49,032 bases of DNA from Pseudorhizobium pelagicum (GTDB lineage Bacteria > Pseudomonadota > Alphaproteobacteria > Rhizobiales > Rhizobiaceae): the NCBI GenBank assembly GCA_000722615.1, contig JOKI01000030.1, positions 317 to 49,348 of the forward strand, read 5' to 3'. The notes beneath the pieces are model-generated. The model did no database searches. It saw only the letters and a list, made by a program, of their open reading frames with translations, and was not told where the DNA came from. The number at the start of each line of letters is the position of its first letter. The first letter of the stretch is position 1. Both the position numbers and the translations under genes were made by a program. This document shows, one piece after another, positions 7,561-15,858 of the stretch.

Positions 7561-7602
7561 CTATATGCCAAAAATGTGCATTCTTGCGGATTGCGCATAT
7601 AG
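7561..7602. promoter_or_regulatory. Inverted repeat in the HxlR/ADH divergent promoter
   Basis: CTATATGC (7561-7568) and GCATATAG (7595-7602) form a perfect 8-bp inverted repeat separated by 26 bp. The block is much more AT-rich than the flanking genes. It begins 21 nt before the regulator start and ends 40 nt before the oxidoreductase start. This is a candidate HxlR operator; no site has been demonstrated. Confidence 0.5.
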
Positions 7603-7642
7603 GCCGCATTGAAGCCCCACGCAACGAAACAAGGAGACCTCC

Positions 7643-8659
7643 ATGCGCGCCGTCGGCTTCAACATGCCCCAGCCCATTACCGAAGACACCTCGCTGATCG
7701 ACATCGACCTGCCGATGCCGGCAGCCGCCGGCCGCGATCTGCTCGTCGAGATCAGGGCCGTCTCGGTCAACCCGGTGGACGCCAAGGTCCGCGCCTCGGC
7801 ACCGGTGGAAGCCGGCGACCATCGTGTTCTCGGCTATGATGCCGCGGGCGTGGTGAAGGCCGTCGGTCCCGAGGTCACCCTCTTCCAGCCGGGCGACGCG
7901 GTCTTCTACGCCGGTGCGCTCGACCGGCCGGGCACGAACGCCGAATTCCATCTGGTCGACGAGCGGATTGTCGGACGCAAGCCGGAGAGCCTGAGCTTCG
8001 AGCAGGCGGCAGCGCTGCCGCTGACCGCCATCACCGCCTATGAGGCCATGCTGCACCGCATGAAGGTGCAGGAGCCCGTCCCGGGCGCGGCGAACGCGAT
8101 CCTGATCATCGGCGGTGCCGGTGGCGTCGGCTCGATCGCCATCCAGCTGGCGCGGGAACTGACGGACCTGACGGTCATCGCCACGGCCTCCCGGCCGGAG
8201 ACGCAGGCCTGGATCCGCGACCTCGGAGCGCATCACGTGATCGACCATAGCCAGCCGCTGGCGCCGCAGGTCGAAGCACTCGGCCTCGGCTCGCCGGCCT
8301 TCGTCTTCTCCACGACGGAGACCGAGCAGCATCTTGACGACATCCTGGCGCTGATTGCGCCGCAGGGCCGCTTCTGCCTGATCGACGACCCGAAGAACCC
8401 GATGGACCTGCGGCCGTTCAAGCGCAAGGCGCTGTCCATCCACTGGGAGCTGATGTTCACCCGGTCGCTCTACCAGACGGAAGACATGATCGAGCAGCAC
8501 AAGCTCCTCGATCATGTCGCGGAACTGGTCGATGCCGGCCGCATCCGCACCACGCTTGCGGAGACCTACGGCACCATCAATGCCGCCAACCTCAAGCGCG
8601 CGCATGCGATGATCGAAAGCGGGCGCGCCAAGGGCAAGATCGTCCTCTCCGGCTTCTAG
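7643..8659 (+). CDS. Zinc-binding-type alcohol dehydrogenase / quinone oxidoreductase family protein
   Basis: This 338-aa medium-chain dehydrogenase/reductase has a GroES-like N-terminal domain ([25 protein letters not shown]) and a Rossmann domain with [17 protein letters not shown] (about 155-171), the NADPH-binding loop. The catalytic-zinc Cys and His ligands of true alcohol dehydrogenases are absent. It therefore belongs to the zinc-free quinone/enone reductase branch although often named 'zinc-type'. It is expected to reduce quinones or enones with NADPH in the cytosol. AAGGAG sits before the ATG. Divergence from HxlR suggests induction by electrophiles. Confidence 0.88.
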   Translation: MRAVGFNMPQPITEDTSLIDIDLPMPAAAGRDLLVEIRAVSVNPVDAKVRASAPVEAGDHRVLGYDAAGVVKAVGPEVTLFQPGDAVFYAGALDRPGTNAEFHLVDERIVGRKPESLSFEQAAALPLTAITAYEAMLHRMKVQEPVPGAANAILIIGGAGGVGSIAIQLARELTDLTVIATASRPETQAWIRDLGAHHVIDHSQPLAPQVEALGLGSPAFVFSTTETEQHLDDILALIAPQGRFCLIDDPKNPMDLRPFKRKALSIHWELMFTRSLYQTEDMIEQHKLLDHVAELVDAGRIRTTLAETYGTINAANLKRAHAMIESGRAKGKIVLSGF

Positions 8660-8806
8660 GCCTGCAGCTCGCCTTTCTCAGCCGGCGGCTGCACCAGGCC
8701 GTCGGCTTTCCAGCTCATCGGAGCTCCGGAACCGATGAAATCTCGCCTCTTATCAGACGGCGCGGATTGGATTATCGTGGCCCCGTCATTGCCAGCGGGG
8801 GCTCAC

Positions 8807-9226
8807 ATGGCGATATCTCAGGCATCCTCATTCGACAGTGCAATCGGTGCGATCACCGGCAGAACCTGGTTCGGCTATCTCGCCCGGATCGTGCTTACCT
8901 TCGGCTTCTGGGCAAGCGGGCTTGCCAAGCTGATCGACTTCCAGGCCGGCATGGCCGAGATGGCGCATTTCGGCCTGGAGCCGGCGGCTGCCTTCAACAT
9001 TGCCGTCATCATCACCCAGATCGGCGGATCGGCGCTGATCATCATGAACCGCTGGACCTGGCTGGGTGCCGGCGCCCTGGCGGTCTTCACGCTCCTGACG
9101 ATCCCCATCGCCCATAACTTCTGGACGATGGAAGAGCCGTTCAGGACCATGGAATTCCATGTGGCGATGGAGCACATCACCGTCATCGGTGGCCTGATGG
9201 TGGTCGCCTGGAAGACGTCGCCCTAG
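8807..9226 (+). CDS. DoxX-family membrane protein
   Basis: Read from ATG 8807 it is 139 aa. An in-frame ATG at 8735 would add 24 residues before the family region. Four hydrophobic segments are visible at about residues 25-45, 60-80, 83-105 and 115-135. The first carries LARIVLTFGFWASGLAKLIDF, characteristic of DoxX/YphA-type inner-membrane proteins. Function in this family is poorly defined; links to thiosulfate:quinone oxidation and redox stress have been described for some members. The start has a GGGGG run about 5 nt upstream. The 3' end overlaps the convergent L,D-transpeptidase gene by 4 bp. Confidence 0.8.
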   Translation: MAISQASSFDSAIGAITGRTWFGYLARIVLTFGFWASGLAKLIDFQAGMAEMAHFGLEPAAAFNIAVIITQIGGSALIIMNRWTWLGAGALAVFTLLTIPIAHNFWTMEEPFRTMEFHVAMEHITVIGGLMVVAWKTSP

Positions 9227-9840
9227 GCCTGCAGCACCACGACGCGGTCGCCGACGTTGACGCGCTCGTAGAGATCGATCACGTCGTGGTTCATCATGCG
9301 CACGCAGCCGCTCGACATGGCGTAGCCGATGGTCTGCGGCTGGTTGGTGCCGTGGATGCGGAAATGCGTGTCGTTGCCGCCGCGGTAGAGATACATGGCG
9401 CGGGCGCCGAGCGGGTTGTTCGGGCCGCCGGGGACGCCGCCGGCATATTTCAGGTTCTTCTCCGGCTCGCGGCGGATCATGTTGGCCGTCGGCGTCCAGG
9501 TCGGCCATTCGGCCTTGCGCCCGACGTAGGCATTGCCCCGGAACGCCAGTCCCTCCTTGCCGACGCCGACGCCGTAGCGCATTGCCTGGCCGCCTTCCAT
9601 GACGTGGTAGAGCCGGCGCGCCGGGGTATCGACGACGATGGTGCCCGGCTTTTGGGTGGTCTCATAGGCCACGACCTGGCGGCGCAGTTCCGGCTTGATC
9701 TTGTCGAGCGGCACCGCCCGCAGCGGGAACTGTTCGTCCGGCAGCGCGGCGTAATTGGCGCGGTGATCGACGCCGCTCGAGGCGCAGGCGGTCACAAAGA
9801 GCGGCAGTCCGAGCAAAAACCCGCGGCGGGAAATCGACAT
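9223..9840 (-). CDS. L,D-transpeptidase (YkuD domain), probable lipoprotein
   Basis: This 205-aa protein starts MSISRRGFLLGLPLFVTACASSG, combining a twin-arginine-like start with a lipobox (VTAC) and Cys19 as the probable lipidation site. The YkuD domain (about 65-203) ends in HFRIHGTNQPQTIGYAMSSGCVRMMNHDVIDL, carrying the HG and S-x-GCVRM catalytic signature with the nucleophilic Cys. Such enzymes make 3-3 peptidoglycan crosslinks, or link outer-membrane proteins to peptidoglycan, in the periplasm. TTAACCAT, resembling a CtrA half-site, lies about 50 nt upstream on the coding strand. That could tie it to the cell cycle but may be chance. Confidence 0.93.
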   Translation of the reverse strand: MSISRRGFLLGLPLFVTACASSGVDHRANYAALPDEQFPLRAVPLDKIKPELRRQVVAYETTQKPGTIVVDTPARRLYHVMEGGQAMRYGVGVGKEGLAFRGNAYVGRKAEWPTWTPTANMIRREPEKNLKYAGGVPGGPNNPLGARAMYLYRGGNDTHFRIHGTNQPQTIGYAMSSGCVRMMNHDVIDLYERVNVGDRVVVLQA

Positions 9841-9979
9841 GAATCGTGTCCTTAAGGTGTCGTTTTGATGATCCGCAAATTAGGAAATTATGGTTAACGT
9901 ACAGTGTATGGGAACCGTGATCTGTCAGGATCACGCCAACGTGTGCGGCTAGCCTCGGGCACTGAAACCACGTCGCAGC

Positions 9980-10009
9980 AAAAAGGGGCGACCGACCGAT
10001 CACCCCTTT
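9980..10009 (-). terminator. Intrinsic terminator after ETF-QO
   Basis: On the minus strand a stem of AAAGGGG pairing with CCCCTTT, extended inward with two mismatches, is followed by TTTTT. It lies 25 nt beyond the ETF-QO stop. Confidence 0.7.
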
Positions 10010-10033
10010 CCAAACACTCCAGTGCGAACACCC

Positions 10034-11698
10034 TTACATGCTCGGATAGACCGGCCCCTCGCCGCCCTGCGGCGGCACCCAGTTGATGTTCTGGTTGGGG
10101 TCCTTGATGTCGCAAGTCTTGCAGTGGACGCAGTTCTGGGCGTTGATGACGTAGACTTCCTCGCCGTCCTTCTCGACCCATTCGTAGACGCCGGCCGGAC
10201 AGTAGCGCGTCGACGGACCGGCATAGATGCCGAGCTCGGAGCGCTTCTGCAGCTCCATGTCCTTCACCTGCAGGTGGACCGGCTGGTCTTCCTCGTGGTT
10301 GGTGTTGGAGAGGAAGACGGAGGACAGGCGGTCGAAGGTCAGGACGCCGTCCGGCTTCGGGTAGGCGATCGGCTTGTGTTTTGCCGCCGGCTCCAGCGCC
10401 TCGGCATCGGTCTTCCCATGCTTCAGCGTGCCGAGGAAGGAGAAGCCGAGAAGCTGGTTCGTCCACATGTCGATGCCGCCGAGCGCGATGCCGAGGCCGG
10501 TGCCGAGCTTCGACCACAGCGGCTTGACGTTGCGCACCCGCTTCAGGTCCTGGCCGATCGGGCCGGCGCGCCATTCGTTCTCGATCTCCACCACCTCATC
10601 GTTGGCACGGCCGACGGCGATGGCTGCGGCGATCTTTTCCGCCGCCAGCATGCCGGAGTGAACGGCATTGTGGCTGCCCTTGATGCGCGGCACGTTGACG
10701 AGGCCGGCCGAGCAGCCGATCAGCGCACCGCCCGGGAAGGAGAGCTTCGGCACCGACTGGTAGCCGCCTTCGGTAATGGCGCGGGCGCCGTAGGAGATGC
10801 GCTTGGCGCCCTCGAAGGTCGAGGCAATGGCCGGATGCGTCTTGAAGCGCTGGAATTCCTCGAAGGGGTAGAGATAGGGGTTCTTGTAGTTCAGGTGCAC
10901 GACGAAGCCGACGGCCACCAGGTTGTCGTGCAGATGGTAGAGGAAGGAGCCGCCGCCGGTCTTCATGCCGAGCGGCCAGCCGAAGGAATGCTGCACGAGG
11001 CCGGGCTTGTGGTTTTCCGGCTTCACTTCCCAGAGTTCCTTGAGGCCGATGCCGTATTTTTGCGGCTCGCGATCCTTCTGGAGGTCGTATTTGGCGATCA
11101 GTTGCTTGGCCATCGAACCGCGCACGCCCTCGCCGATCAGCACGTATTTGCCGTGCAGTTCCATCCCGCGGGTGAAGGCGGGGCCCGGTTCGCCATTCTT
11201 CTCGACGCCCATGTCGCCGGTGGCGACGCCACGCACGGCGCCCTTGTCGTCGTAGAGAATTTCGGTCGCCGCGAAGCCCGGATAGATCTCGACGCCGAGC
11301 GCTTCCGCCTTTTCGGCCAGCCAGCGACAGACGAGGCCGAGCGAGACGATGTAATTGCCGTGGTTGCTCATCAGCGGCGGCATCAGCATGTTGGGCAGGC
11401 GTACGGAGCCCGCCGGACCGAGGAACAGGAACTGGTCGTCCGTCACCGGCGTGGTGAAGGGATGCCCCTCCTCCTCGCGCCAGTCGGGCAGCAGTTTGTC
11501 GATGCCCGAAGGATCGACCACCGCGCCGGAGAGGATATGGGCGCCGACTTCCGCGCCCTTTTCGAGCACGACGACGGAAAGCTCGGGATTGACCTGCTTC
11601 AGCCGGATGGCCGACGCCAGGCCGGCCGGACCGGCACCGACGATCACCACGTCGAATTCCATGCTCTCGCGTTCGGGAAGTTCCATGTGCTCGCTCAT
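10034..11698 (-). CDS. Electron transfer flavoprotein-ubiquinone oxidoreductase
   Basis: At 554 aa from ATG 11698 it matches the family; the frame is open to 11878 but that part is non-homologous. It has an N-terminal FAD-binding motif (VVIVGAGPAGLASAIRLKQ), a ubiquinone-interacting region (ILSGAVVDPSG) and a C-terminal 4Fe-4S domain. The cluster Cys are CPAGVYEW and NCVHCKTCDIKDPNQNINW, and the protein ends GGEGPVYPSM. It is a membrane-associated monotopic enzyme that passes electrons from ETF (fed by acyl-CoA and other dehydrogenases) to ubiquinone. It is divergent from an FAD dehydrogenase whose relatives use ETF. A palindrome 132 nt upstream may be its operator. Confidence 0.96.
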   Translation of the reverse strand: MSEHMELPERESMEFDVVIVGAGPAGLASAIRLKQVNPELSVVVLEKGAEVGAHILSGAVVDPSGIDKLLPDWREEEGHPFTTPVTDDQFLFLGPAGSVRLPNMLMPPLMSNHGNYIVSLGLVCRWLAEKAEALGVEIYPGFAATEILYDDKGAVRGVATGDMGVEKNGEPGPAFTRGMELHGKYVLIGEGVRGSMAKQLIAKYDLQKDREPQKYGIGLKELWEVKPENHKPGLVQHSFGWPLGMKTGGGSFLYHLHDNLVAVGFVVHLNYKNPYLYPFEEFQRFKTHPAIASTFEGAKRISYGARAITEGGYQSVPKLSFPGGALIGCSAGLVNVPRIKGSHNAVHSGMLAAEKIAAAIAVGRANDEVVEIENEWRAGPIGQDLKRVRNVKPLWSKLGTGLGIALGGIDMWTNQLLGFSFLGTLKHGKTDAEALEPAAKHKPIAYPKPDGVLTFDRLSSVFLSNTNHEEDQPVHLQVKDMELQKRSELGIYAGPSTRYCPAGVYEWVEKDGEEVYVINAQNCVHCKTCDIKDPNQNINWVPPQGGEGPVYPSM

Positions 11699-11829
11699 CA
11701 CCTGCTCCGCTTGCCGGCTCCGCTCCGGCATCCTTAACTTGTCTGACAACTCATTTGGCAAATGCCGATGCGCTTGTCGACCACCAAACGATAGTATCTC
11801 ATGCCTCCAACGGCACCCGATACTTACCT

Positions 11830-11843
11830 TTACGTGAACGTAA
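11830..11843. promoter_or_regulatory. Perfect palindrome upstream of ETF-QO (LiuR/MerR-like operator)
   Basis: TTACGT-GA-ACGTAA reads as a perfect 6-bp inverted repeat. It resembles, as I remember it, the MerR-family LiuR operator that controls branched-chain amino acid and acyl-CoA degradation genes in other proteobacteria. It lies 132 nt before the ETF-QO start and 124 nt before the FAD dehydrogenase start, so it could serve either. The regulator identity is inferred. Confidence 0.5.
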
Positions 11844-11966
11844 GATATCGGCTCCGGCGGGAAAATCAAGTTTCGCATGGGTCACGAGGGCTGCCGGCGC
11901 TGGCGGCCTTGCAATGCCCGGCCAAGTCTTGCATTTCCGAGCGAACCTTAGCAGAGCAGTTCCTCC

Positions 11967-13379
11967 ATGACACGCACCGGCTCCCCCTCTCCCATAGCGC
12001 CCCAGGACCTGCTGGAGGCCTTGTCTGACCTGCACCCCGAACTCACGATCCTCACCGCCGAAGATCTTGCCGGCCGGCACCCGGGCGAGCATTCCGAGAA
12101 TTTCGGTGCGCAGGTGATGGCGCAGCCGTCCTCGACGGAGGCCGCCGCGGCGCTGGTGACCTGGTGCGCGGCCCATGACGTGACGGTCGTGCCGCAGGGC
12201 GGGCTCACCGGGCTGGTCGGCGGCAGCATCAGCCGGTCGGGCGAGGTGATCCTGTCGACGGCGCGCCTCAACCGCATCCTGTCGATCGAGCCGGAAGAGA
12301 TGACGGCGACCGTCGAGGCGGGGGTGACGCTGGAAGCGCTGCAGCAGGCGGCGGCGCGGCACGGGCTGACGACCGGGATCGATCTCGGATCGCGCGGCAC
12401 GGCGACCGTCGGCGGCATGGTCTCCACCAATGCCGGCGGCATCCTCGCCTTTCGCAACGGCGTCATGCGCCACCAGGTCCTCGGCCTGGAGGCGGTGCTG
12501 CCCTCCGGCGCGGTGCTCTGCGACCTCACCCGGGTCGTGAAGGTCTCGGCCGGACCGGACCTGAAGCAACTCTTCATCGGCGGCGAAGGCGCCTTCGGCT
12601 TCGTCACCCGCGTCGTCCTGAAGCTGGAACCGCAGCGCCCGCACCGCGCGACCGCACTGGTCGGCGTTGCCGATGCCCGTTCTGCTCTGGCGCTGGTGCG
12701 CCACTTCCGGTCGCTGCCGGCCCTCGCCTTGGAAGCCGCGGAGATGATGTGGCCGCGCTACATCCGCGACCACGCGGCGCTGAAGGGGCTGGACCTGTCC
12801 TGGCTGGAGACGGAGGCGGCCGCCCTTCTCATCGAAGTCTCGGGGGAAAGCGTGGAGGCGGCGACGTCAGCGCTCGAAGCGGGGCTGGAGCAGTCGTGGG
12901 AACCGCTCGACCTGCAGGGCGGGATCGTCGCCCAGTCGCTCGACCAGGCGCGCAGGTTCTGGGATATCCGCGAGGATTCAGGCTTCTACTATGCCGAAAT
13001 CCCGCTGGCGGCATCCTTCGACATCTCCGTGCCGCCGCTCTTCCTCGACGCCTATGTGGCCGGTCTCGAAAGCCGCCTGAAGGCGATCGATCCGACCTAT
13101 GCGGCCTATGTCTACGGGCATATCGCCGACGGCAACCTGCATCTGACGCTGATCAAACAGGGGCCGCTGCCGGAGGCGGAACTGCGCGCCGTCGAGCGTG
13201 CCGTCTATGCCGGCATCCACGAGGCGGGCGGCAGCTTTTCGGCAGAACATGGGGTGGGGCTGGAGAAGCGTCACGGCTACGAGGGTTTCGTGTCGCCGGA
13301 GAAGCAGGCCCTCGGGCGGGCGCTGAAACAGGCCCTCGATCCCAAGGGCCTGTTCAATCCGGGCAAGGTGCCGTTCTAG
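11967..13379 (+). CDS. FAD-linked 2-hydroxyacid dehydrogenase (D-2-hydroxyglutarate dehydrogenase / GlcD type)
   Basis: This 470-aa protein has an FAD_binding_4 (PCMH) domain at about 40-215: VVPQGGLTGLVGGS, then LGSRGTATVGGMVSTNAGGILAFRNGVMRHQVLGLEAVLP. The FAD-oxidase C-terminal domain holds YVYGHIADGNLHL (metal-binding His) and SAEHGVGLEKR, and the protein ends FNPGKVPF. It belongs to the group containing D-2-hydroxyglutarate, D-lactate and glycolate oxidase subunits. Relatives oxidise D-2-hydroxyacids and hand electrons to ETF or quinone. The divergent ETF-QO neighbour favours ETF as acceptor. No GlcE/GlcF partner is present, which argues against a glycolate oxidase complex. The precise substrate is not proven. 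Confidence 0.88.
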   Translation: MTRTGSPSPIAPQDLLEALSDLHPELTILTAEDLAGRHPGEHSENFGAQVMAQPSSTEAAAALVTWCAAHDVTVVPQGGLTGLVGGSISRSGEVILSTARLNRILSIEPEEMTATVEAGVTLEALQQAAARHGLTTGIDLGSRGTATVGGMVSTNAGGILAFRNGVMRHQVLGLEAVLPSGAVLCDLTRVVKVSAGPDLKQLFIGGEGAFGFVTRVVLKLEPQRPHRATALVGVADARSALALVRHFRSLPALALEAAEMMWPRYIRDHAALKGLDLSWLETEAAALLIEVSGESVEAATSALEAGLEQSWEPLDLQGGIVAQSLDQARRFWDIREDSGFYYAEIPLAASFDISVPPLFLDAYVAGLESRLKAIDPTYAAYVYGHIADGNLHLTLIKQGPLPEAELRAVERAVYAGIHEAGGSFSAEHGVGLEKRHGYEGFVSPEKQALGRALKQALDPKGLFNPGKVPF

Positions 13380-13392
13380 GCACCCGCCGCGA

Positions 13393-15363
13393 TTACTTGC
13401 GGCGGTCGGGGCCGCCGTTTGCCTGCTTCGGCTTGCCCTTCTTGGCGAACGGCTTGCCGTCGCCGGCGTAAGGCTTGGCGTCCTTGTTGAAGGGCTTGCC
13501 TTCCTTCTTGAAGGGCGGCTTGTCCTTGAAGGGACGGTCGCCGGCCGGCTTTTCGCGGAACGGCTTTTCCGATGTCCGCTCGTCGCGGATCTGCGGGGCG
13601 CCGGAGAATTTCTTCTTTGGCTTGCCCGCCCAGTCGTCGCGGGCGCCTTCGCGCGCCGGACGATCTTCGTAGGACTTCTTGGCGTAGGGCTTTGATTCGG
13701 CCTGGCGGCTGAAGTCCGGGGTGCCGTCGAGGCGGGTCACGCGGATGCCACGCTCCAGCGTCTTGTCCTTGCCGATGGCCTCGGCGAAGCTTTCGGCATG
13801 GGCGGCGGAGATCTCGACGAAGGTTTCCTCCGTCTGCATCTTGATCGCACCGATTTCCGTCTTGGTGAGATTGCCGTTGCGGCAAAGCATGGGGATCAGC
13901 CAGCGCGGTTCGGCATTCTGCTTGCGACCGACGGAAAGCGAGAACCAGACGGAAGGACCGAATTCGCCGCGCGGCGCACGGGGCGCGCTCTCGAACTCGG
14001 GACGTCCATCGCCGCCCTCGCGAGGCTTGCGCACCGCGCCCGGCTGCACGGAAACCTCAATCAGATCCTCCGGCGCCGACTGCTTGGAGCGGTAGAGGTT
14101 GACGAAGGCGGCCGCGAGCTTTTCGGCGCCATAGGTTTCGGCCAGCCGTGCGACGATATCCAACTCCTCCTCGCGCGCCTTCTCCAGGAAGATCGGATCG
14201 GAAAGCAGGCGTTCCTGATCTCGGCCGGTCACCTCTTCGGCCGACGGCGGGCGGTCCCAGGTCGGCGTCACGTCGGCGCCGGCGAGCAGGCGCTCGGCCT
14301 TGCGGCGCTGGTTGACCGGCACGATCATCGCGCTGATGCCCTTGCGACCGGCGCGGCCGGTGCGGCCCGAGCGGTGCAGCAGGGTTTCGGAATTGGTCGG
14401 CAGATCGGCATGGATGACGAGGTCGAGCCCCGGCAGATCGATGCCGCGGGCGGCGACGTCGGTGGCGATGCAGACGCGGGCGCGGCCGTCGCGCATGGCC
14501 TGCAGCGCGTGGGTGCGCTCGTTCTGCGTCAGTTCGCCCGACAGCGCCACGACGTCGAAGTTGCGGTTGTTGAAGCGGGCGGTCAGATGGTTGACGGCGG
14601 CGCGCGTCGAGCAGAACACGATGGCGTTCTTGGCATCGTAATAGCGCAGCACGTTGACGATGGCGTTCTCGCGGTCGGCCGAGGCGACGAGCAGCGCGCG
14701 GTATTCGATATCCGCATGCTGCTTTTCTTCCGACGTGGTGGCGATGCGCACCGCATTGCGCTGGTAGCGCTTGGCGAGCTTGGCGATCCCGGAGGAGACA
14801 GTGGCCGAGAACATCAGCGTGCGGCGTTCTTCGGGTGCCGCTTCGAGGATGAACTCGAGGTCTTCGCGGAAGCCGAGGTCGAGCATTTCGTCAGCCTCGT
14901 CAAGCACTGCGACGCGGACTTCCGACATGTCGAGCGCCTTGCGGCGGATGTGGTCGCAGATCCGGCCCGGCGTGCCGACGACGATATGGGCGCCGCGCTC
15001 AAGCGCCCGGCGCTCGTTGCGGATGTCCATGCCGCCGACGCAGCTGGCGATCACCGCACCGGTCATCTCGTAGAGCCATTCGAGCTCGCGGTTGACCTGC
15101 ATGGCCAGCTCGCGGGTCGGCGCGATGAGGAGCGCCAGCGGCGCGCCGGCGCTGCCAAAGCGCTCGGCGTCGCCGAGCAGGGTCGGCGCCATGGCAAGCC
15201 CGAAGGCGACGGTCTTGCCGGAGCCGGTCTGGGCGGAGACCAGCGCATCGGCGGTGATGAGGGCCGGGTCGAGCATGGCCTTCTGCACGGGGGTAAGGGT
15301 TTCGTAACCGCGCTTCGACAACGCCTTGGCGATCGCCGGAACGGCGCCATTCAGTTCTGACAT
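13393..15363 (-). CDS. DEAD-box ATP-dependent RNA helicase with DbpA-type RNA-binding domain
   Basis: The 656-aa protein carries the Q-motif (GYETLTPVQ), motif I AQTGSGKT (about 43-50), motif II DEAD (VLDEADEML), motif III SAT and motif VI HRSGRTGRAG. After the two RecA domains comes a DbpA-like RNA-binding domain (about 475-555, SVGRKQNAEPRWLIPMLCRNGNLTKTEIGAI). A long basic, disordered tail then repeats short KPF/KPY units (KPFNKDAKPYAGDGKPFAKK). It is related to DeaD/CsdA and probably remodels structured RNA in ribosome assembly or cold adaptation. A leader of about 120 nt separates it from the next minus-strand gene upstream. It converges with the FAD dehydrogenase, 13 nt apart. Confidence 0.93.
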   Translation of the reverse strand: MSELNGAVPAIAKALSKRGYETLTPVQKAMLDPALITADALVSAQTGSGKTVAFGLAMAPTLLGDAERFGSAGAPLALLIAPTRELAMQVNRELEWLYEMTGAVIASCVGGMDIRNERRALERGAHIVVGTPGRICDHIRRKALDMSEVRVAVLDEADEMLDLGFREDLEFILEAAPEERRTLMFSATVSSGIAKLAKRYQRNAVRIATTSEEKQHADIEYRALLVASADRENAIVNVLRYYDAKNAIVFCSTRAAVNHLTARFNNRNFDVVALSGELTQNERTHALQAMRDGRARVCIATDVAARGIDLPGLDLVIHADLPTNSETLLHRSGRTGRAGRKGISAMIVPVNQRRKAERLLAGADVTPTWDRPPSAEEVTGRDQERLLSDPIFLEKAREEELDIVARLAETYGAEKLAAAFVNLYRSKQSAPEDLIEVSVQPGAVRKPREGGDGRPEFESAPRAPRGEFGPSVWFSLSVGRKQNAEPRWLIPMLCRNGNLTKTEIGAIKMQTEETFVEISAAHAESFAEAIGKDKTLERGIRVTRLDGTPDFSRQAESKPYAKKSYEDRPAREGARDDWAGKPKKKFSGAPQIRDERTSEKPFREKPAGDRPFKDKPPFKKEGKPFNKDAKPYAGDGKPFAKKGKPKQANGGPDRRK

Positions 15364-15486
15364 ATACCTGTCTTTCGGATTTTCATGCGCATCTGCGCGC
15401 GTGGCTGCAACACTCGCAGCTCTACATGGCGCAGTTCCTACTCAGGGAAACAGCAAATGTCAAAGCTTGTAGTGGTTTGCGAGGGA

Positions 15487-15846
15487 TCACCCTGCTTTCT
15501 GCGGCTGCCTTCGCACCAGTGACTGCGCGGTGTAGACGAGCACGGCAAACCCGAAGGCGCCGAGCAGGGCCACGCCGAGCAGCACGATGACGTCGATCGC
15601 GCCACCGATGTCGCGCAGATGGGAATCTGTTACCACCTCCACGAAGGTCACCGCCGCAACCGCGCCGATGGGCATCGACAGCTGCGCCAGCAGGAAGCGG
15701 CGCATCGACAACGACCGGTCGCGGATCAGCACATAGACATAAAGGGCGGTGATCACGACGACGGTCGTGACGAGGGCCCAGAACAGCACCGGGCCGAACA
15801 TTTCCTGGAATACGGCGATCAGCGTCGCCAGCGTCATTTCCTGCAT
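15487..15846 (-). CDS. Small inner-membrane protein linked to an SQR-like gene (possible DUF5368)
   Basis: The 119-aa protein has three hydrophobic segments: about 17-40 (VLFWALVTTVVVITALYVYV), 52-72 and 82-107. A basic loop (LIRDRSLSMRRFL) follows the first, and a basic tail (VRRQPQKAG) closes the protein. AAGGGAGA precedes the ATG. It starts 12 nt after the stop of the upstream SQR-like flavoprotein, so they form an operon. I recall a DUF5368 family of this size in alphaproteobacteria, but the assignment is tentative. It could anchor or accept electrons with the flavoprotein, though no heme or quinone motif is visible. Confidence 0.75.
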   Translation of the reverse strand: MQEMTLATLIAVFQEMFGPVLFWALVTTVVVITALYVYVLIRDRSLSMRRFLLAQLSMPIGAVAAVTFVEVVTDSHLRDIGGAIDVIVLLGVALLGAFGFAVLVYTAQSLVRRQPQKAG

Positions 15847-15858
15847 GTCCGTCTCCCT

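Noticed and set aside
7541..8605. Open extension upstream of the HxlR gene
   Set aside because: It lies antisense to the oxidoreductase gene, with no homology before MSRPRAKL.
9890..9897. TTAACCAT (minus strand), a possible CtrA half-site before the L,D-transpeptidase
   Set aside because: A single 8-mer without a full CtrA box is expected about once by chance in a window this size. It is mentioned only in the gene entry.
10022..11737. 571-codon plus-strand ORF opposite ETF-QO
   Set aside because: It is an antisense shadow of a well-identified gene with low-complexity composition.
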